Positions 16,511-23,658 of a stretch of DNA of 64,000 bases are shown in pieces. A model generated the notes under the pieces. It saw only the letters and a program-made list of their open reading frames with translations. It had not been told where the DNA came from and ran no database searches. Origin of the DNA: JBECKS01 sp964557005 (GTDB lineage: Bacteria; Pseudomonadota; Gammaproteobacteria; Pseudomonadales; JBECKS01); the NCBI GenBank assembly GCA_964557005.1, contig CAZKYI010000009.1, positions 29,472-93,471 of the forward strand, written 5' to 3'. Every line of letters begins with the position of its first letter. The first letter of the stretch is position 1. The position numbers and the translations under genes are program-made.

Positions 16511-17101
16511 ATGAAAAAATTTATCCTGCTTGTGTGCGTTCTATGGTGTTCACAGCTGTCAGCCGAGACACAAGTGCTGGTGGTGACTTCCATGGGAAGT
16601 ATGACACTCAGTCTTGATGAACAAAAAGCGCCTGTGACAGTTGCCAACTTTTTAAACTATGTGGATAAAGGTTTTTACAACAATACGATTTTTCATCGTG
16701 TGATTCCCAACTTTATGATTCAGGGCGGTGGTTTTGATGCAGAGATGCGTCAGAAAGCTACCGATTCTCCTATCAAGAATGAAGCTGCCAATGGTTTGAA
16801 AAACACGCGAGGTACGATTGCGATGGCGCGAACCAATCAGCCAAACAGCGCTACTTCACAATTTTTTATTAACCAGAAAGATAACAGCTTTTTAAATGCC
16901 AGTGCAGGCAATGCAGGCTATGCGGTATTTGGCAAAGTGATTTCAGGCATCGAAGTGCTTGATAACATTGCCAAAGTAGCGACCACCTCCAAGCAGGGGC
17001 ATGGTGATGTGCCTGTAGAACCCGTGCTTATTGTTTCAATTCAGCGCGTGGAAACTCAGGCGACTGAATCAGTGGTAACATCTTCGCAGGAAAATCCGTA
17101 A
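16511..17101 (+). CDS. exported cyclophilin-type peptidyl-prolyl isomerase
   Basis: Periplasmic PPIase of the cyclophilin family, 196 residues. A clear signal peptide (FILLVCVLWCSQLSAET) precedes the domain. Seen: TIFHRVIPNFMIQGGGF with the catalytic Arg, the KNTRGTIAMARTNQPNSATSQFFIN core, and GYAVFGKVISGIEVLDNIA. These match the bacterial PpiA/PpiB pattern; the leader makes it PpiA-like by location. The final 24 codons overlap a convergent phosphodiesterase gene by 74 bases, unusual for a long convergent overlap; the overlapping tail (ETQATESVVTSSQENP) is low-complexity and dispensable-looking. Confidence 0.93.
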   Translation: MKKFILLVCVLWCSQLSAETQVLVVTSMGSMTLSLDEQKAPVTVANFLNYVDKGFYNNTIFHRVIPNFMIQGGGFDAEMRQKATDSPIKNEAANGLKNTRGTIAMARTNQPNSATSQFFINQKDNSFLNASAGNAGYAVFGKVISGIEVLDNIAKVATTSKQGHGDVPVEPVLIVSIQRVETQATESVVTSSQENP

Positions 17102-17777
17102 TGATGCTGTCAACGCCCATATTGACCAGAGACTTGAAGTCTGTGGTTTCGTTGACTGTCCACACAGAAATCTCCATTTCCCTCGCGTGAACTTTCTCCA
17201 CGACTTCTTTGGAGCAGAACTTCCAGTAAAGCGCCAATAAACTGCAAGCGTGCTGCTCGCATACTTCAAAGGCATTGTATTCGGGTTCAAAATAAATATA
17301 ACCGCGTTTTAAATGCGGACAGAACTTTTTGCAGCTTTCCAGAAAGGCAATGTCACTGGAAGTAATCACACAGACATGTTCAAGCTTAAATTGTTTGAGA
17401 GTTTCTGAAATCAGCTTACACATGGTTTCGTGGTCACGTGCATCAAGCGGTTTTACTTCGAGTTGTGCATGTTGAAGATGATCAAACACCGCCAGCACTT
17501 CTGTCAAAGTGGGCACGCCTTCGCTTGCCAAAGAAGCATCAAACTTTGCGCAGGCATCGAGCTGTTTTAATTCCTGTTCATAAAAATCACTTACCAAACC
17601 TGTGCCGTTGGTGGTTCTTTCCAAAGTATCATCGTGAATAATCACAATTTGCTTGTCCTTGCTTAAACGCAAATCAAATTCAACGCGTTGAATACCCAAG
17701 GCATGTAAATGTCTGAAACTGCTCAATGTGTTTTCGGGCGCTTCACCTCTTGCACCACGATGACCAATTAGCTGCAT
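17028..17777 (-). CDS. glycerophosphodiester phosphodiesterase (UgpQ-like)
   Basis: Cytoplasmic GDPD of 249 residues, closer to UgpQ than the paralogue upstream of lexA. Catalytic residues appear in LIGHRGARGEAPENTLSSF, RVEFDLRLSKDKQIVIIHDD (metal and acid/base residues) and AQLEVKPLD. The C-terminal VWTVNETTDFKSLVNMGVDS and IITDFPAKM segments are the usual end of the barrel. I chose the ATG at 17777, which overlaps the end of the upstream ybiB-like gene by 10 bases and begins directly at the conserved core; a longer frame to 17825 is unlikely. Its 3' end overlaps the convergent cyclophilin gene. It is last in the tus operon. Confidence 0.88.
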   Translation of the reverse strand: MQLIGHRGARGEAPENTLSSFRHLHALGIQRVEFDLRLSKDKQIVIIHDDTLERTTNGTGLVSDFYEQELKQLDACAKFDASLASEGVPTLTEVLAVFDHLQHAQLEVKPLDARDHETMCKLISETLKQFKLEHVCVITSSDIAFLESCKKFCPHLKRGYIYFEPEYNAFEVCEQHACSLLALYWKFCSKEVVEKVHAREMEISVWTVNETTDFKSLVNMGVDSIITDFPAKMLPLIQSPEFPRAELKQ

Positions 17778-18760
17778 AAGTTTGTATCTCTCGTTTGCCA
17801 AAGTTGTTGCACTTTTTCTATACAAGTATGCTGTTCAAGTTCAGGGTGCAGGGTTTGCAGTGCGAGCGCACAGGTACCAATAATCGCATTGTGTGAATAG
17901 GCGTTGTGTTGCTTGCCTTGCCAGATTGCGATTAAATCTTTTAAAGAGGGAATAATTTTTTCCTCGGTGTTTTTGTTTATTTCCATCATCGCTGGCCATT
18001 TCTCGCTACAGATTTCACCCTGTTTGATTCTATCGATGGCCAGTATGGCATTTGGCCTGCGTTCTGCTTCGCCTGAATCACCTTTAAATACCGAAAGATT
18101 TTGCTCACCGAGCAAGAACGCAGCCTGTTGATGTTCAGGTTTATAACTGGGGTGAAAGGTTGGCACAATCATGGCCTTGCTGTTTCCAGGATTCATCAAT
18201 TTGGCAAAACTGTGTACGGGTGAGCGCAGACCAAAATCATTGCGCAAGTGCATCAACTGGTTAAGCGGTGCACAAAAATTTTCGAGGGGAAGATAAACCA
18301 GTTTTTTTTCAGCCAACAAAATTTTTGCATCATCAAGAGAGCTTGCGACAGGTAAACCAAGCTCTCTGAAAATATCTTCGCTATACAAGCGGTTTTCGGT
18401 ATGACCACGTGCACCATGACACAATACCGAGTAACCCGCCTGATTCAGCAACCACATTGCTGCAATATAATGTGGATGATTGGCTTGTTTGCCTGCATAA
18501 CTTGGCCAGTCGAAATCGCTGAGGGCTTGTGTGCTTTGCTGAAAATAATTTCTTGCTGCCTGTGCAAAGCCTGCGAGTTCTTCGTGGCTTTCTTCCTTGA
18601 TGCGTAACAACATCAGGAAAGCGCCGAGTTGCACATCTTTTACCTTGCCTTCCAGAATCATACTCATGGCTGCAACGCTTTCATCATAGGTCAAGGAACG
18701 TGCTGCTTTACGGCCGCGTCCAAGGATTCGAACATAGGGTGCAAAAGGATGTTCACTCAT
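17768..18760 (-). CDS. ybiB: YbiB-like protein (TrpD2 family, anthranilate phosphoribosyltransferase-like)
   Basis: A 330-residue relative of anthranilate phosphoribosyltransferase. The TrpD2/YbiB group has been described as nucleic-acid binding rather than an enzyme of tryptophan synthesis. The N-terminal helical domain (LTYDESVAAMSMILEGKVKDVQLGAFLMLLRIKEES) and the central HGARGHTENRLYSEDIF, where functional TrpD has its GTGGD phosphate loop, are visible; the loop is altered as in the nonenzymatic relatives. The ATG at 18760 makes an ATGA overlap with the tusE stop, so I prefer it to the ATG at 18766. The same tusE-ybiB adjacency occurs in other gammaproteobacteria, which suggests a tRNA-related context, but a function is not established. 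Confidence 0.8.
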   Translation of the reverse strand: MSEHPFAPYVRILGRGRKAARSLTYDESVAAMSMILEGKVKDVQLGAFLMLLRIKEESHEELAGFAQAARNYFQQSTQALSDFDWPSYAGKQANHPHYIAAMWLLNQAGYSVLCHGARGHTENRLYSEDIFRELGLPVASSLDDAKILLAEKKLVYLPLENFCAPLNQLMHLRNDFGLRSPVHSFAKLMNPGNSKAMIVPTFHPSYKPEHQQAAFLLGEQNLSVFKGDSGEAERRPNAILAIDRIKQGEICSEKWPAMMEINKNTEEKIIPSLKDLIAIWQGKQHNAYSHNAIIGTCALALQTLHPELEQHTCIEKVQQLWQTRDTNLCS

Positions 18761-19077
18761 AAGCAATTTTCAGGTTTGGGTAAACCGGCAATTTTGCTGG
18801 CAATTTTGGCAGGGCTTTGTGGAAACAAACTTAATAAATAAATACTGTTGGCTTTTTGTGAAGCTTCATCAGTATTCAATTCCTGCTTCAAAAAATTAAT
18901 CAATGCACGCATATTGGGTGAGCGTTCAAAATCTTGATAAAACTTTCTCAGTAAATAAATGATTTGCCAATGTGCTGGTGTCAGAAAAATGTTTTCTTTC
19001 TCTGCAATCTCTTGTGCCAATGGCTCAGACCAATAGCTTAATTCAAGTAAAAAACCTTCCTGATCAAAGCTTTCCAT
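18757..19077 (-). CDS. tusE: TusE/DsrC-family sulfur carrier
   Basis: Receives persulfide sulfur from TusBCD and passes it to MnmA for 2-thiouridine formation at the wobble position of Lys, Glu and Gln tRNAs. At 106 residues, the DsrC fold is recognisable from LTPAHWQIIYLLRKFYQDFE and NMRALINFLKQEL; the conserved C-terminal swinging arm ends in GLPKPENCL with the essential penultimate cysteine. The second cysteine typical of dissimilatory DsrC, about ten residues upstream, is absent, which supports the TusE rather than the sulfite-reductase role. It is the fourth gene of tusDCBE and overlaps the next gene by ATGA. Confidence 0.93.
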   Translation of the reverse strand: MESFDQEGFLLELSYWSEPLAQEIAEKENIFLTPAHWQIIYLLRKFYQDFERSPNMRALINFLKQELNTDEASQKANSIYLLSLFPQSPAKIASKIAGLPKPENCL

Positions 19078-19086
19078 ATTCAGGTT

Positions 19087-19347
19087 TTACCAAGTAATAA
19101 TACGTTGATTTTGTTCACTGAGTGCGACAAAGCCCATGTAATCTGTTGTTTCAACATGGGTTGAACTATTTTTATCAAGCGCTCGTGCAATTAAGTCTTC
19201 CTGCAATGTAAAACTTTTGCAAGGAAAGGATACATTCTGTGTAGCCAGATAAACACCTGCTTCAATCAGCAGTAAGCTGTCGCCAGCATCAATGGCTTGC
19301 TGAGCGTGCAAAAAAGCAGATTGTGAGCGAATAATATGCAGAGCCAT
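19087..19347 (-). CDS. tusB: sulfurtransferase TusB (DsrH family)
   Basis: Smallest subunit of the TusBCD heterohexamer, 86 residues. The DsrH-like pattern is seen in GDSLLLIEAGVYLA and the C-terminal ALSEQNQRIITW, which matches the conserved hydrophobic end of TusB. Like many TusB proteins it has no required catalytic cysteine, though one lies in FPCKSFTL. It starts one base after the tusC stop. Confidence 0.87.
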   Translation of the reverse strand: MALHIIRSQSAFLHAQQAIDAGDSLLLIEAGVYLATQNVSFPCKSFTLQEDLIARALDKNSSTHVETTDYMGFVALSEQNQRIITW

Positions 19348-19348
19348 G

Positions 19349-19708
19349 TTAGTAATTCAGTACGTAATCATAATGTTGAAGCAACTCATGCAAATCACCT
19401 TGCAGGGCTTCGGCCTGTTCAAGCAGGTATGAGGCATCGAGTTGTAATGCGTCGAGGCTTGCTGTTTCATAGTAACAATGTTCAATGCCATAAAGCCCAA
19501 AGGCGGCTATGCCCTGGCTATGATTTTTTATATTCAAGGCGCTGGTATCCTGTTGTTTGAGCAACTGGTAAATGCCATTACCACGAAATAATACATCTGT
19601 TTTTTGTTCAAAAGCTGCGCAGGAAAATGCGAAGTCCATACCTTCTTTGGCATCGAGTGACGCATGAGGCGCATGATTAAAAATAAACAGGAAGGAAAGT
19701 TTTTTCAT
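19349..19708 (-). CDS. tusC: sulfurtransferase TusC (DsrF family)
   Basis: 119-residue middle subunit of the TusBCD complex. The N terminus LSFLFIFNHAPHASLDAKEGMDFAFSCA is typical of the DsrE/F fold, where the small protein folds around a central sheet; DVLFRGNGIYQLL follows. Its ATG shares one base with the tusD stop (TAATG), the tightest type of coupling. It lacks a catalytic Cys equivalent to that in TusD, as usual. Confidence 0.9.
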   Translation of the reverse strand: MKKLSFLFIFNHAPHASLDAKEGMDFAFSCAAFEQKTDVLFRGNGIYQLLKQQDTSALNIKNHSQGIAAFGLYGIEHCYYETASLDALQLDASYLLEQAEALQGDLHELLQHYDYVLNY

Positions 19709-20094
19709 TATAGTTTAATCACTCTGTCAGTAATCAAACAGGCTTCCACCAGTTGCCCCAAACCGGAAAGAATAAAACCGTCACACAGATTATGATGCGC
19801 CTTGTTGTAGCGTAAGGCTTCGCTTTCATCAATCACCCCATATTTTAAAGCACTGGCTACGCACACAATTACTTCAATGCTGTTTTCGTTTGCGAGTGTT
19901 TGCCATGCCTTGGGCAGGTTCAATTCATCTTGTGGTGCAACAGAAAGTGCGTTGGCATTTAATACACCCATGCCAGAGAAAAAAATACGGCTAATGCTGT
20001 GGTTAGCTTTTAAAAGCGCTTTGGCAAGGTTCAGTGCCGTGTAAGCACCTTGTTCAGAGTAGGGTGGGCTGGTGATGTGCAGGCAGTAGTTCAT
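19708..20094 (-). CDS. tusD: sulfurtransferase TusD (DsrE family)
   Basis: Catalytic subunit of the sulfur relay TusBCD complex, 128 residues. It receives persulfide from TusA and hands it to TusE. The active cysteine is in VIVCVASALKYGVID, matching the conserved position of the family, and GFILSGLGQLVEACLITDRVI is the conserved C terminus. It is first of the tusD-tusC-tusB-tusE-ybiB-phosphodiesterase run. A hairpin upstream belongs to the preceding yccA-like gene on the same strand, so the tus operon should start from its own promoter within about 60 bases, though none is obvious. Confidence 0.93.
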   Translation of the reverse strand: MNYCLHITSPPYSEQGAYTALNLAKALLKANHSISRIFFSGMGVLNANALSVAPQDELNLPKAWQTLANENSIEVIVCVASALKYGVIDESEALRYNKAHHNLCDGFILSGLGQLVEACLITDRVIKL

Positions 20095-20110
20095 TTTGTC
20101 GGGCTGAAAA

Positions 20111-20142
20111 TAAAAAACCCCGAGACAGGCTCAGGGTTTTTT
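20111..20142 (-). terminator. rho-independent terminator after the yccA-like gene
   Basis: On the minus strand a 7-bp stem CCCTGAG/CTCGGGG (one G-U pair) with a 5-base loop is followed by a T run (the A tract at 20112-20117 on the plus strand). Confidence 0.8.
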
Positions 20143-20162
20143 GAAAAGCAGAACATTAAATT

Positions 20163-20831
20163 CTAGTCGTCATTGGCACCAATAAAGCTCAACAGAATGC
20201 TGAACAGGTTATAGAGCATCACATACAGTGTTACAGTTGCTGAAATGTAGTTGCGCTCACCACCATGAATAATGGCGCTGGTTTGCCACATAATCAGGCC
20301 GGAAGACAGCACCAGAAACATGGCGCTTACCGCCAAACCCAAACCTGAGATATTCAGGAATACATTAGCAATACCCGCGATGAAAGCCACCAGAATGCCG
20401 GTAAATAAAAATCCGGTCATAAAGCTCAGGTCTTTTTTGCTAATCAGCACATAAGCAGACAGCGTGAAGAAAATGGCTGAAGTACCGCCCAAAGCCAGAA
20501 GAATGGGTTCAGGCCCTTTCATAGCCAGGTAGTGACCCAGAATCGGGCCAAGTGTTAAACCCATAAAACCAGTAAGTGCGAAAGTCCAAACCAGCCCCCA
20601 ACCGCTATTTTTGGTTTTTTCAATGGCAAACAACAAACCAATATAGGGAATCAGCATCCACAAACCCATATAAGGCATATTGATGGCGGCTGAAATGGTG
20701 GCAGTGACTGCACTGAACGCGATGGTTGCAGCCAGCAGCATGTAGGTATTTTTCAGAACCCTGGTCGCTTCCTGTGAAGCGGTGGTTACCGAGGTTTCAA
20801 ATAACTGTTCTTGTGGAAGATTGTTTTGCAT
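20163..20831 (-). CDS. Bax inhibitor-1/YccA family membrane protein
   Basis: Seven-helix inner-membrane protein of the BI-1 (TMBIM) family, 222 residues; bacterial relatives include YccA, which modulates the FtsH protease, and calcium-leak channels. N-terminal cytosolic residues are followed by about seven hydrophobic helices; the family-typical YLMLYNLFSILLSF segment here is YVMLYNLFSILLSFIG, and the C terminus ends in GANDD. The acidic pair near the C-terminal end fits the di-aspartyl sensor region. The ATG at 20831 has an AGGAG site; a frame extending to 20882 is not needed. The gene lies next to the tus operon as yccA does near tusE in E. coli. Confidence 0.9.
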   Translation of the reverse strand: MQNNLPQEQLFETSVTTASQEATRVLKNTYMLLAATIAFSAVTATISAAINMPYMGLWMLIPYIGLLFAIEKTKNSGWGLVWTFALTGFMGLTLGPILGHYLAMKGPEPILLALGGTSAIFFTLSAYVLISKKDLSFMTGFLFTGILVAFIAGIANVFLNISGLGLAVSAMFLVLSSGLIMWQTSAIIHGGERNYISATVTLYVMLYNLFSILLSFIGANDD

Positions 20832-20999
20832 GAGTGTTCTCCTGAAACGTTTATACAAAATGAATTGATGCGTGTTTGACAAGCATCATAAGGGCAAAGT
20901 TCAGGAATTCCAATGCTTATAGGGCAAAACCAGCGGGTATTCATGCTATATTCGCCCGACTTTTCACAGCAAACCGATAAAAAGAATAACAAAAGCAGT

Positions 21000-22247
21000 A
21001 TGAGTCAGGATTCCTCTAAAAGTGATCAAAAGCGTACCTATCAGGCAGTCGATGGCCTGCGGGCAATCTCCATGTGCCTGATCATTATTTATCACTGCTT
21101 TCTGGTTTCGCATTTAATGATTGGTCAAGCGCAGTTTGAGCGCATGATTCGCGAAATGCCTTTGGCGCTTCACTGGATTTGGCATGCCGATAAATCGGTC
21201 GATATTTTCTTTATCATCAGTGGCTTCCTGATTGCAGGCATGTTGTTCAAGGAATACAAGGGCACAGGTACCATTGCGTTGGGGAATTTTTATTGGCGGC
21301 GTTTTCTTCGGCTGATTCCCATGTACTGGCTGGCTTTGGCCTTGTTCTATCCTTTTCTCGCCAATAACCACACCGTGTGGGCGAATCTGCTCTATGTGAA
21401 TAATTTTTTACCTGCTGACGAAAGTTTTATGGGCTGGTCATGGTCGTTGGCAGTAGAAGAGCAATTCTATTTTCTGTTTCCCTTATCGATTCTTTATATC
21501 TTCCCCAGATTTCGCTCGACCGCAAAAGTACTCATTGGTCTGGTTGTGCTTTCGACACTCATACTTTGGCTGATGCACGCGCTTTACCCTGAGTTCAACG
21601 ACTATCATCCCAGCCAATTCATGTTTTCCAATATTGAAGGGTTCACCATCGAATACTTTAGTGTGATTTACGACAACCTCTATACGCGCTTTGGTGCGCT
21701 GGCCTGTGGTTGTTGGGCGGGGTATATGCACATTTATCATAAGGAAGACGTGATTAACTTTTTGAAACAAAGCCCGATAAGAAGCCAGTGTATTCTTTGG
21801 GGCGCGGCAGGGTTTATTGTGTTGCAAACAGCCATTCCCTATTTCAATCCCGATGTGCCTTTTAGTGGCGCGATCTTGGTTATCTATTCGGTGGTGCACA
21901 GAAATCTGTTCAGTATCGCACTCACCGCAATTCTGGTACTCAGCATTTACCCTGTTACCTGGAACAACCCGATTTCACGTTTTCTTTCATGGCGTATCTG
22001 GGGCTTTATCGCCAAGCTCACTTATTCGATGTATCTGTTTCATTTGGCTTTGGTGATAGGCACTGCAAATTTTCTGGCGAAGCAATTTGGTGATTTAAGT
22101 GACGCTTCTCTGGCTTATGTTTTGTTTACGATTTTTGTACATATCGTGATTGTTACGGGCATGACCATTCTGATTTCATGCGTCACTTTTTTTGGTTTTG
22201 AACGCCCGATTATGAATCTCAGAAAACCAGCGAAGTACTATGCCTAG
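21000..22247 (+). CDS. acyltransferase 3 family membrane protein (OafA/YrhL-like)
   Basis: Inner-membrane acyltransferase that typically O-acetylates lipopolysaccharide, peptidoglycan or other envelope sugars; 415 residues from the ATG at 21000. It begins with the family hallmark YQAVDGLRAISMCLIIIYHC (catalytic His), then FFIISGFLIAGM, the RRFLRLIPMYW arginine motif, and WSWSLAVEEQFYFLFP. About ten membrane helices are predicted, and no C-terminal SGNH domain follows. In-frame ATGs at 20913 and 20943 could extend the N terminus by up to 29 residues; no ribosome site decides between them. It is a stand-alone gene divergent from the BI-1 gene. Confidence 0.87.
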   Translation: MSQDSSKSDQKRTYQAVDGLRAISMCLIIIYHCFLVSHLMIGQAQFERMIREMPLALHWIWHADKSVDIFFIISGFLIAGMLFKEYKGTGTIALGNFYWRRFLRLIPMYWLALALFYPFLANNHTVWANLLYVNNFLPADESFMGWSWSLAVEEQFYFLFPLSILYIFPRFRSTAKVLIGLVVLSTLILWLMHALYPEFNDYHPSQFMFSNIEGFTIEYFSVIYDNLYTRFGALACGCWAGYMHIYHKEDVINFLKQSPIRSQCILWGAAGFIVLQTAIPYFNPDVPFSGAILVIYSVVHRNLFSIALTAILVLSIYPVTWNNPISRFLSWRIWGFIAKLTYSMYLFHLALVIGTANFLAKQFGDLSDASLAYVLFTIFVHIVIVTGMTILISCVTFFGFERPIMNLRKPAKYYA

Positions 22248-22357
22248 CACAGTAACTCGCTTGACTGACCACTGGATTCGGGTATGCTTCACGCCTTCCA
22301 AAAACCCGCCCAAATACCTGTATTTGCGTGGGTTTTAAATCCAAATTTCAAGAATAT

Positions 22358-22445
22358 GGTGAGCTGGCTGAGTGGTCGAAAGCGGCGGTCTTGAAAACCG
22401 TTGAACCGCAAGGTTCCCGGGGTTCGAATCCCTGGCTCACCGCCA
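22358..22445 (+). tRNA. tRNA-Ser (anticodon TGA)
   Basis: Acceptor GGTGAGC pairs with GCTCACC, followed by an encoded discriminator and CCA. The anticodon loop CTTGAAA gives TGA at 22392-22394. The long variable arm (between the anticodon stem and GGTTCGAATCC) confirms the serine class. A terminator hairpin begins 6 bases after the CCA. Confidence 0.96.
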
Positions 22446-22450
22446 TCTAT

Positions 22451-22480
22451 AAAAAAGGCTGCAATTTTGCAGCCTTTTTT
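22451..22480. terminator. terminator after tRNA-Ser, bidirectional
   Basis: A-rich arm, GGCTGCA/TGCAGCC stem and T run. It terminates tRNA-Ser on the plus strand. The same hairpin lies at the stop codon of the convergent DUF2236 gene on the minus strand, so it can serve both. Confidence 0.88.
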
Positions 22481-23429
22481 ATGTTTGATGCCCCGTCTGC
22501 TCCGCTTTTCTAGCCTTGCGTTGCTCAAGTTTTATTTTCGCTTGATCCAGATGCTCCTTGCTCGACACACTGGGGCCACGATAACCCAGGCGCAATAAAT
22601 ATAAGGTAGGGTTGGTGCGCAAGAAGCGTGGAATTTTTTCAGCACGTCGCGCAATGGTTGCGCATAAGTGCTCATATTTTTGCTGATCTTCCGCACTCCA
22701 TGGAATGCCCACTTTTTCACGGTAAATCGGGTGCAATGAACCCACATAGGCAATACGGTTTCTGGGTTTCATGGTTTCATGAAAATATCGATTCATGCGT
22801 GGTTGCAGGAATTTCAAAAATTTCGGCAATCTGGGCGGTGTGTTCTGTGTGTCACCAATCAGATATTCCACCGTTTCGTTGAAAGTCATACCTGTACGCA
22901 TCAGGTTTTCGTAATACACATAGAAATCTTTCAGAGTGGGTTCAATGTATTTACGTGGAATACCAAACAGTAAACACAGTTGCGTATATTCTTCGTACAG
23001 TTGCTCTTCTTCCGCCTTGCTGAGTGGTTTACCCAAATCCCTGCGAATACGAATAATGCCATCGAGGAAGGTGTCGGGGACGATGCGGTAGGTGTGTGGA
23101 TCAAGAGCAAAATACTTGCTGCCATCGGCATGCTTGCCTTTGATATGGATATGCAGGTTTCTCAAGGCTTCCGCTTCCTTGTAGGCAATGTCACCACCGT
23201 CGTACAGGAAGCGAATCAGTGACCAGTTGGTGCGAATAGCACGACCAAGCGCGTCGTACTTATAGAGTGCATAAGTGTTTACCGCTGTGCCTACCGCAGG
23301 TGTAGCCGATTGCATAATCGCAATCGCAGGCATCAATGCGCCATTATTCATGTCGGTAATCACGTCCCAAAAAATTGAATTACGGCCAGGAGGGCGGCCT
23401 CTTTCTTTCAAATTTACTTGCGTATTCAC
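22479..23429 (-). CDS. DUF2236 (MpaB/latex-clearing-like oxygenase) family protein
   Basis: A 316-residue member of the DUF2236 family, which includes fungal MpaB and bacterial rubber oxygenase Lcp, heme proteins that cleave isoprenoid double bonds. Seen: SIFWDVITDMNNGALMPAI, the RFLYDGGDIAYKEAEALR segment and HIHIKGKHADGSKYFALDPH, with the His/Arg-rich centre typical of the family. I place the start at a GTG (23429) because AGGAGA lies six bases before it; the ATG at 23444 has this Shine-Dalgarno inside its codons 2-3 and is unlikely. There is no signal peptide. Substrate unknown. The stop overlaps the tRNA-Ser terminator. Confidence 0.72.
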   Translation of the reverse strand: MNTQVNLKERGRPPGRNSIFWDVITDMNNGALMPAIAIMQSATPAVGTAVNTYALYKYDALGRAIRTNWSLIRFLYDGGDIAYKEAEALRNLHIHIKGKHADGSKYFALDPHTYRIVPDTFLDGIIRIRRDLGKPLSKAEEEQLYEEYTQLCLLFGIPRKYIEPTLKDFYVYYENLMRTGMTFNETVEYLIGDTQNTPPRLPKFLKFLQPRMNRYFHETMKPRNRIAYVGSLHPIYREKVGIPWSAEDQQKYEHLCATIARRAEKIPRFLRTNPTLYLLRLGYRGPSVSSKEHLDQAKIKLEQRKARKAEQTGHQT

Positions 23430-23455
23430 TGCGGTTCTCCTCATGAAATAGAAAA

Positions 23456-23474
23456 GGTATACACACTATATACC
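23456..23474. promoter_or_regulatory. palindrome upstream of the DUF2236 gene, possible operator
   Basis: GGTATA-N7-TATACC is a perfect 6-bp inverted repeat located 27-45 bases before the proposed GTG start. It could be a dimeric repressor site. No regulator gene lies adjacent. The rest of the 23430-23658 interval holds the katG promoter region, in which I see no convincing OxyR-type tetrad. Confidence 0.35.
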
Positions 23475-23658
23475 CTGACGTTAGTGTTGAAAATCTGTGT
23501 TTAACAGTCAATGGATAGAGCGCCGAAATTGTCTTGTTTGGGCATATGGTTTGATTCTGAAAAATCTATTGATAAATTAAGTTTAATTCACTGTACCTGA
23601 GTGGTGGTGCTCCCTAGTATTCCTTCCATACCAATTCTATCAACAAGAGGAGTTAACG

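Noticed and set aside
23475..23658. Possible OxyR-binding tetrad upstream of katG
   Set aside because: No spaced ATAG/CTAT set is convincing; only A/T-rich sequence was seen.
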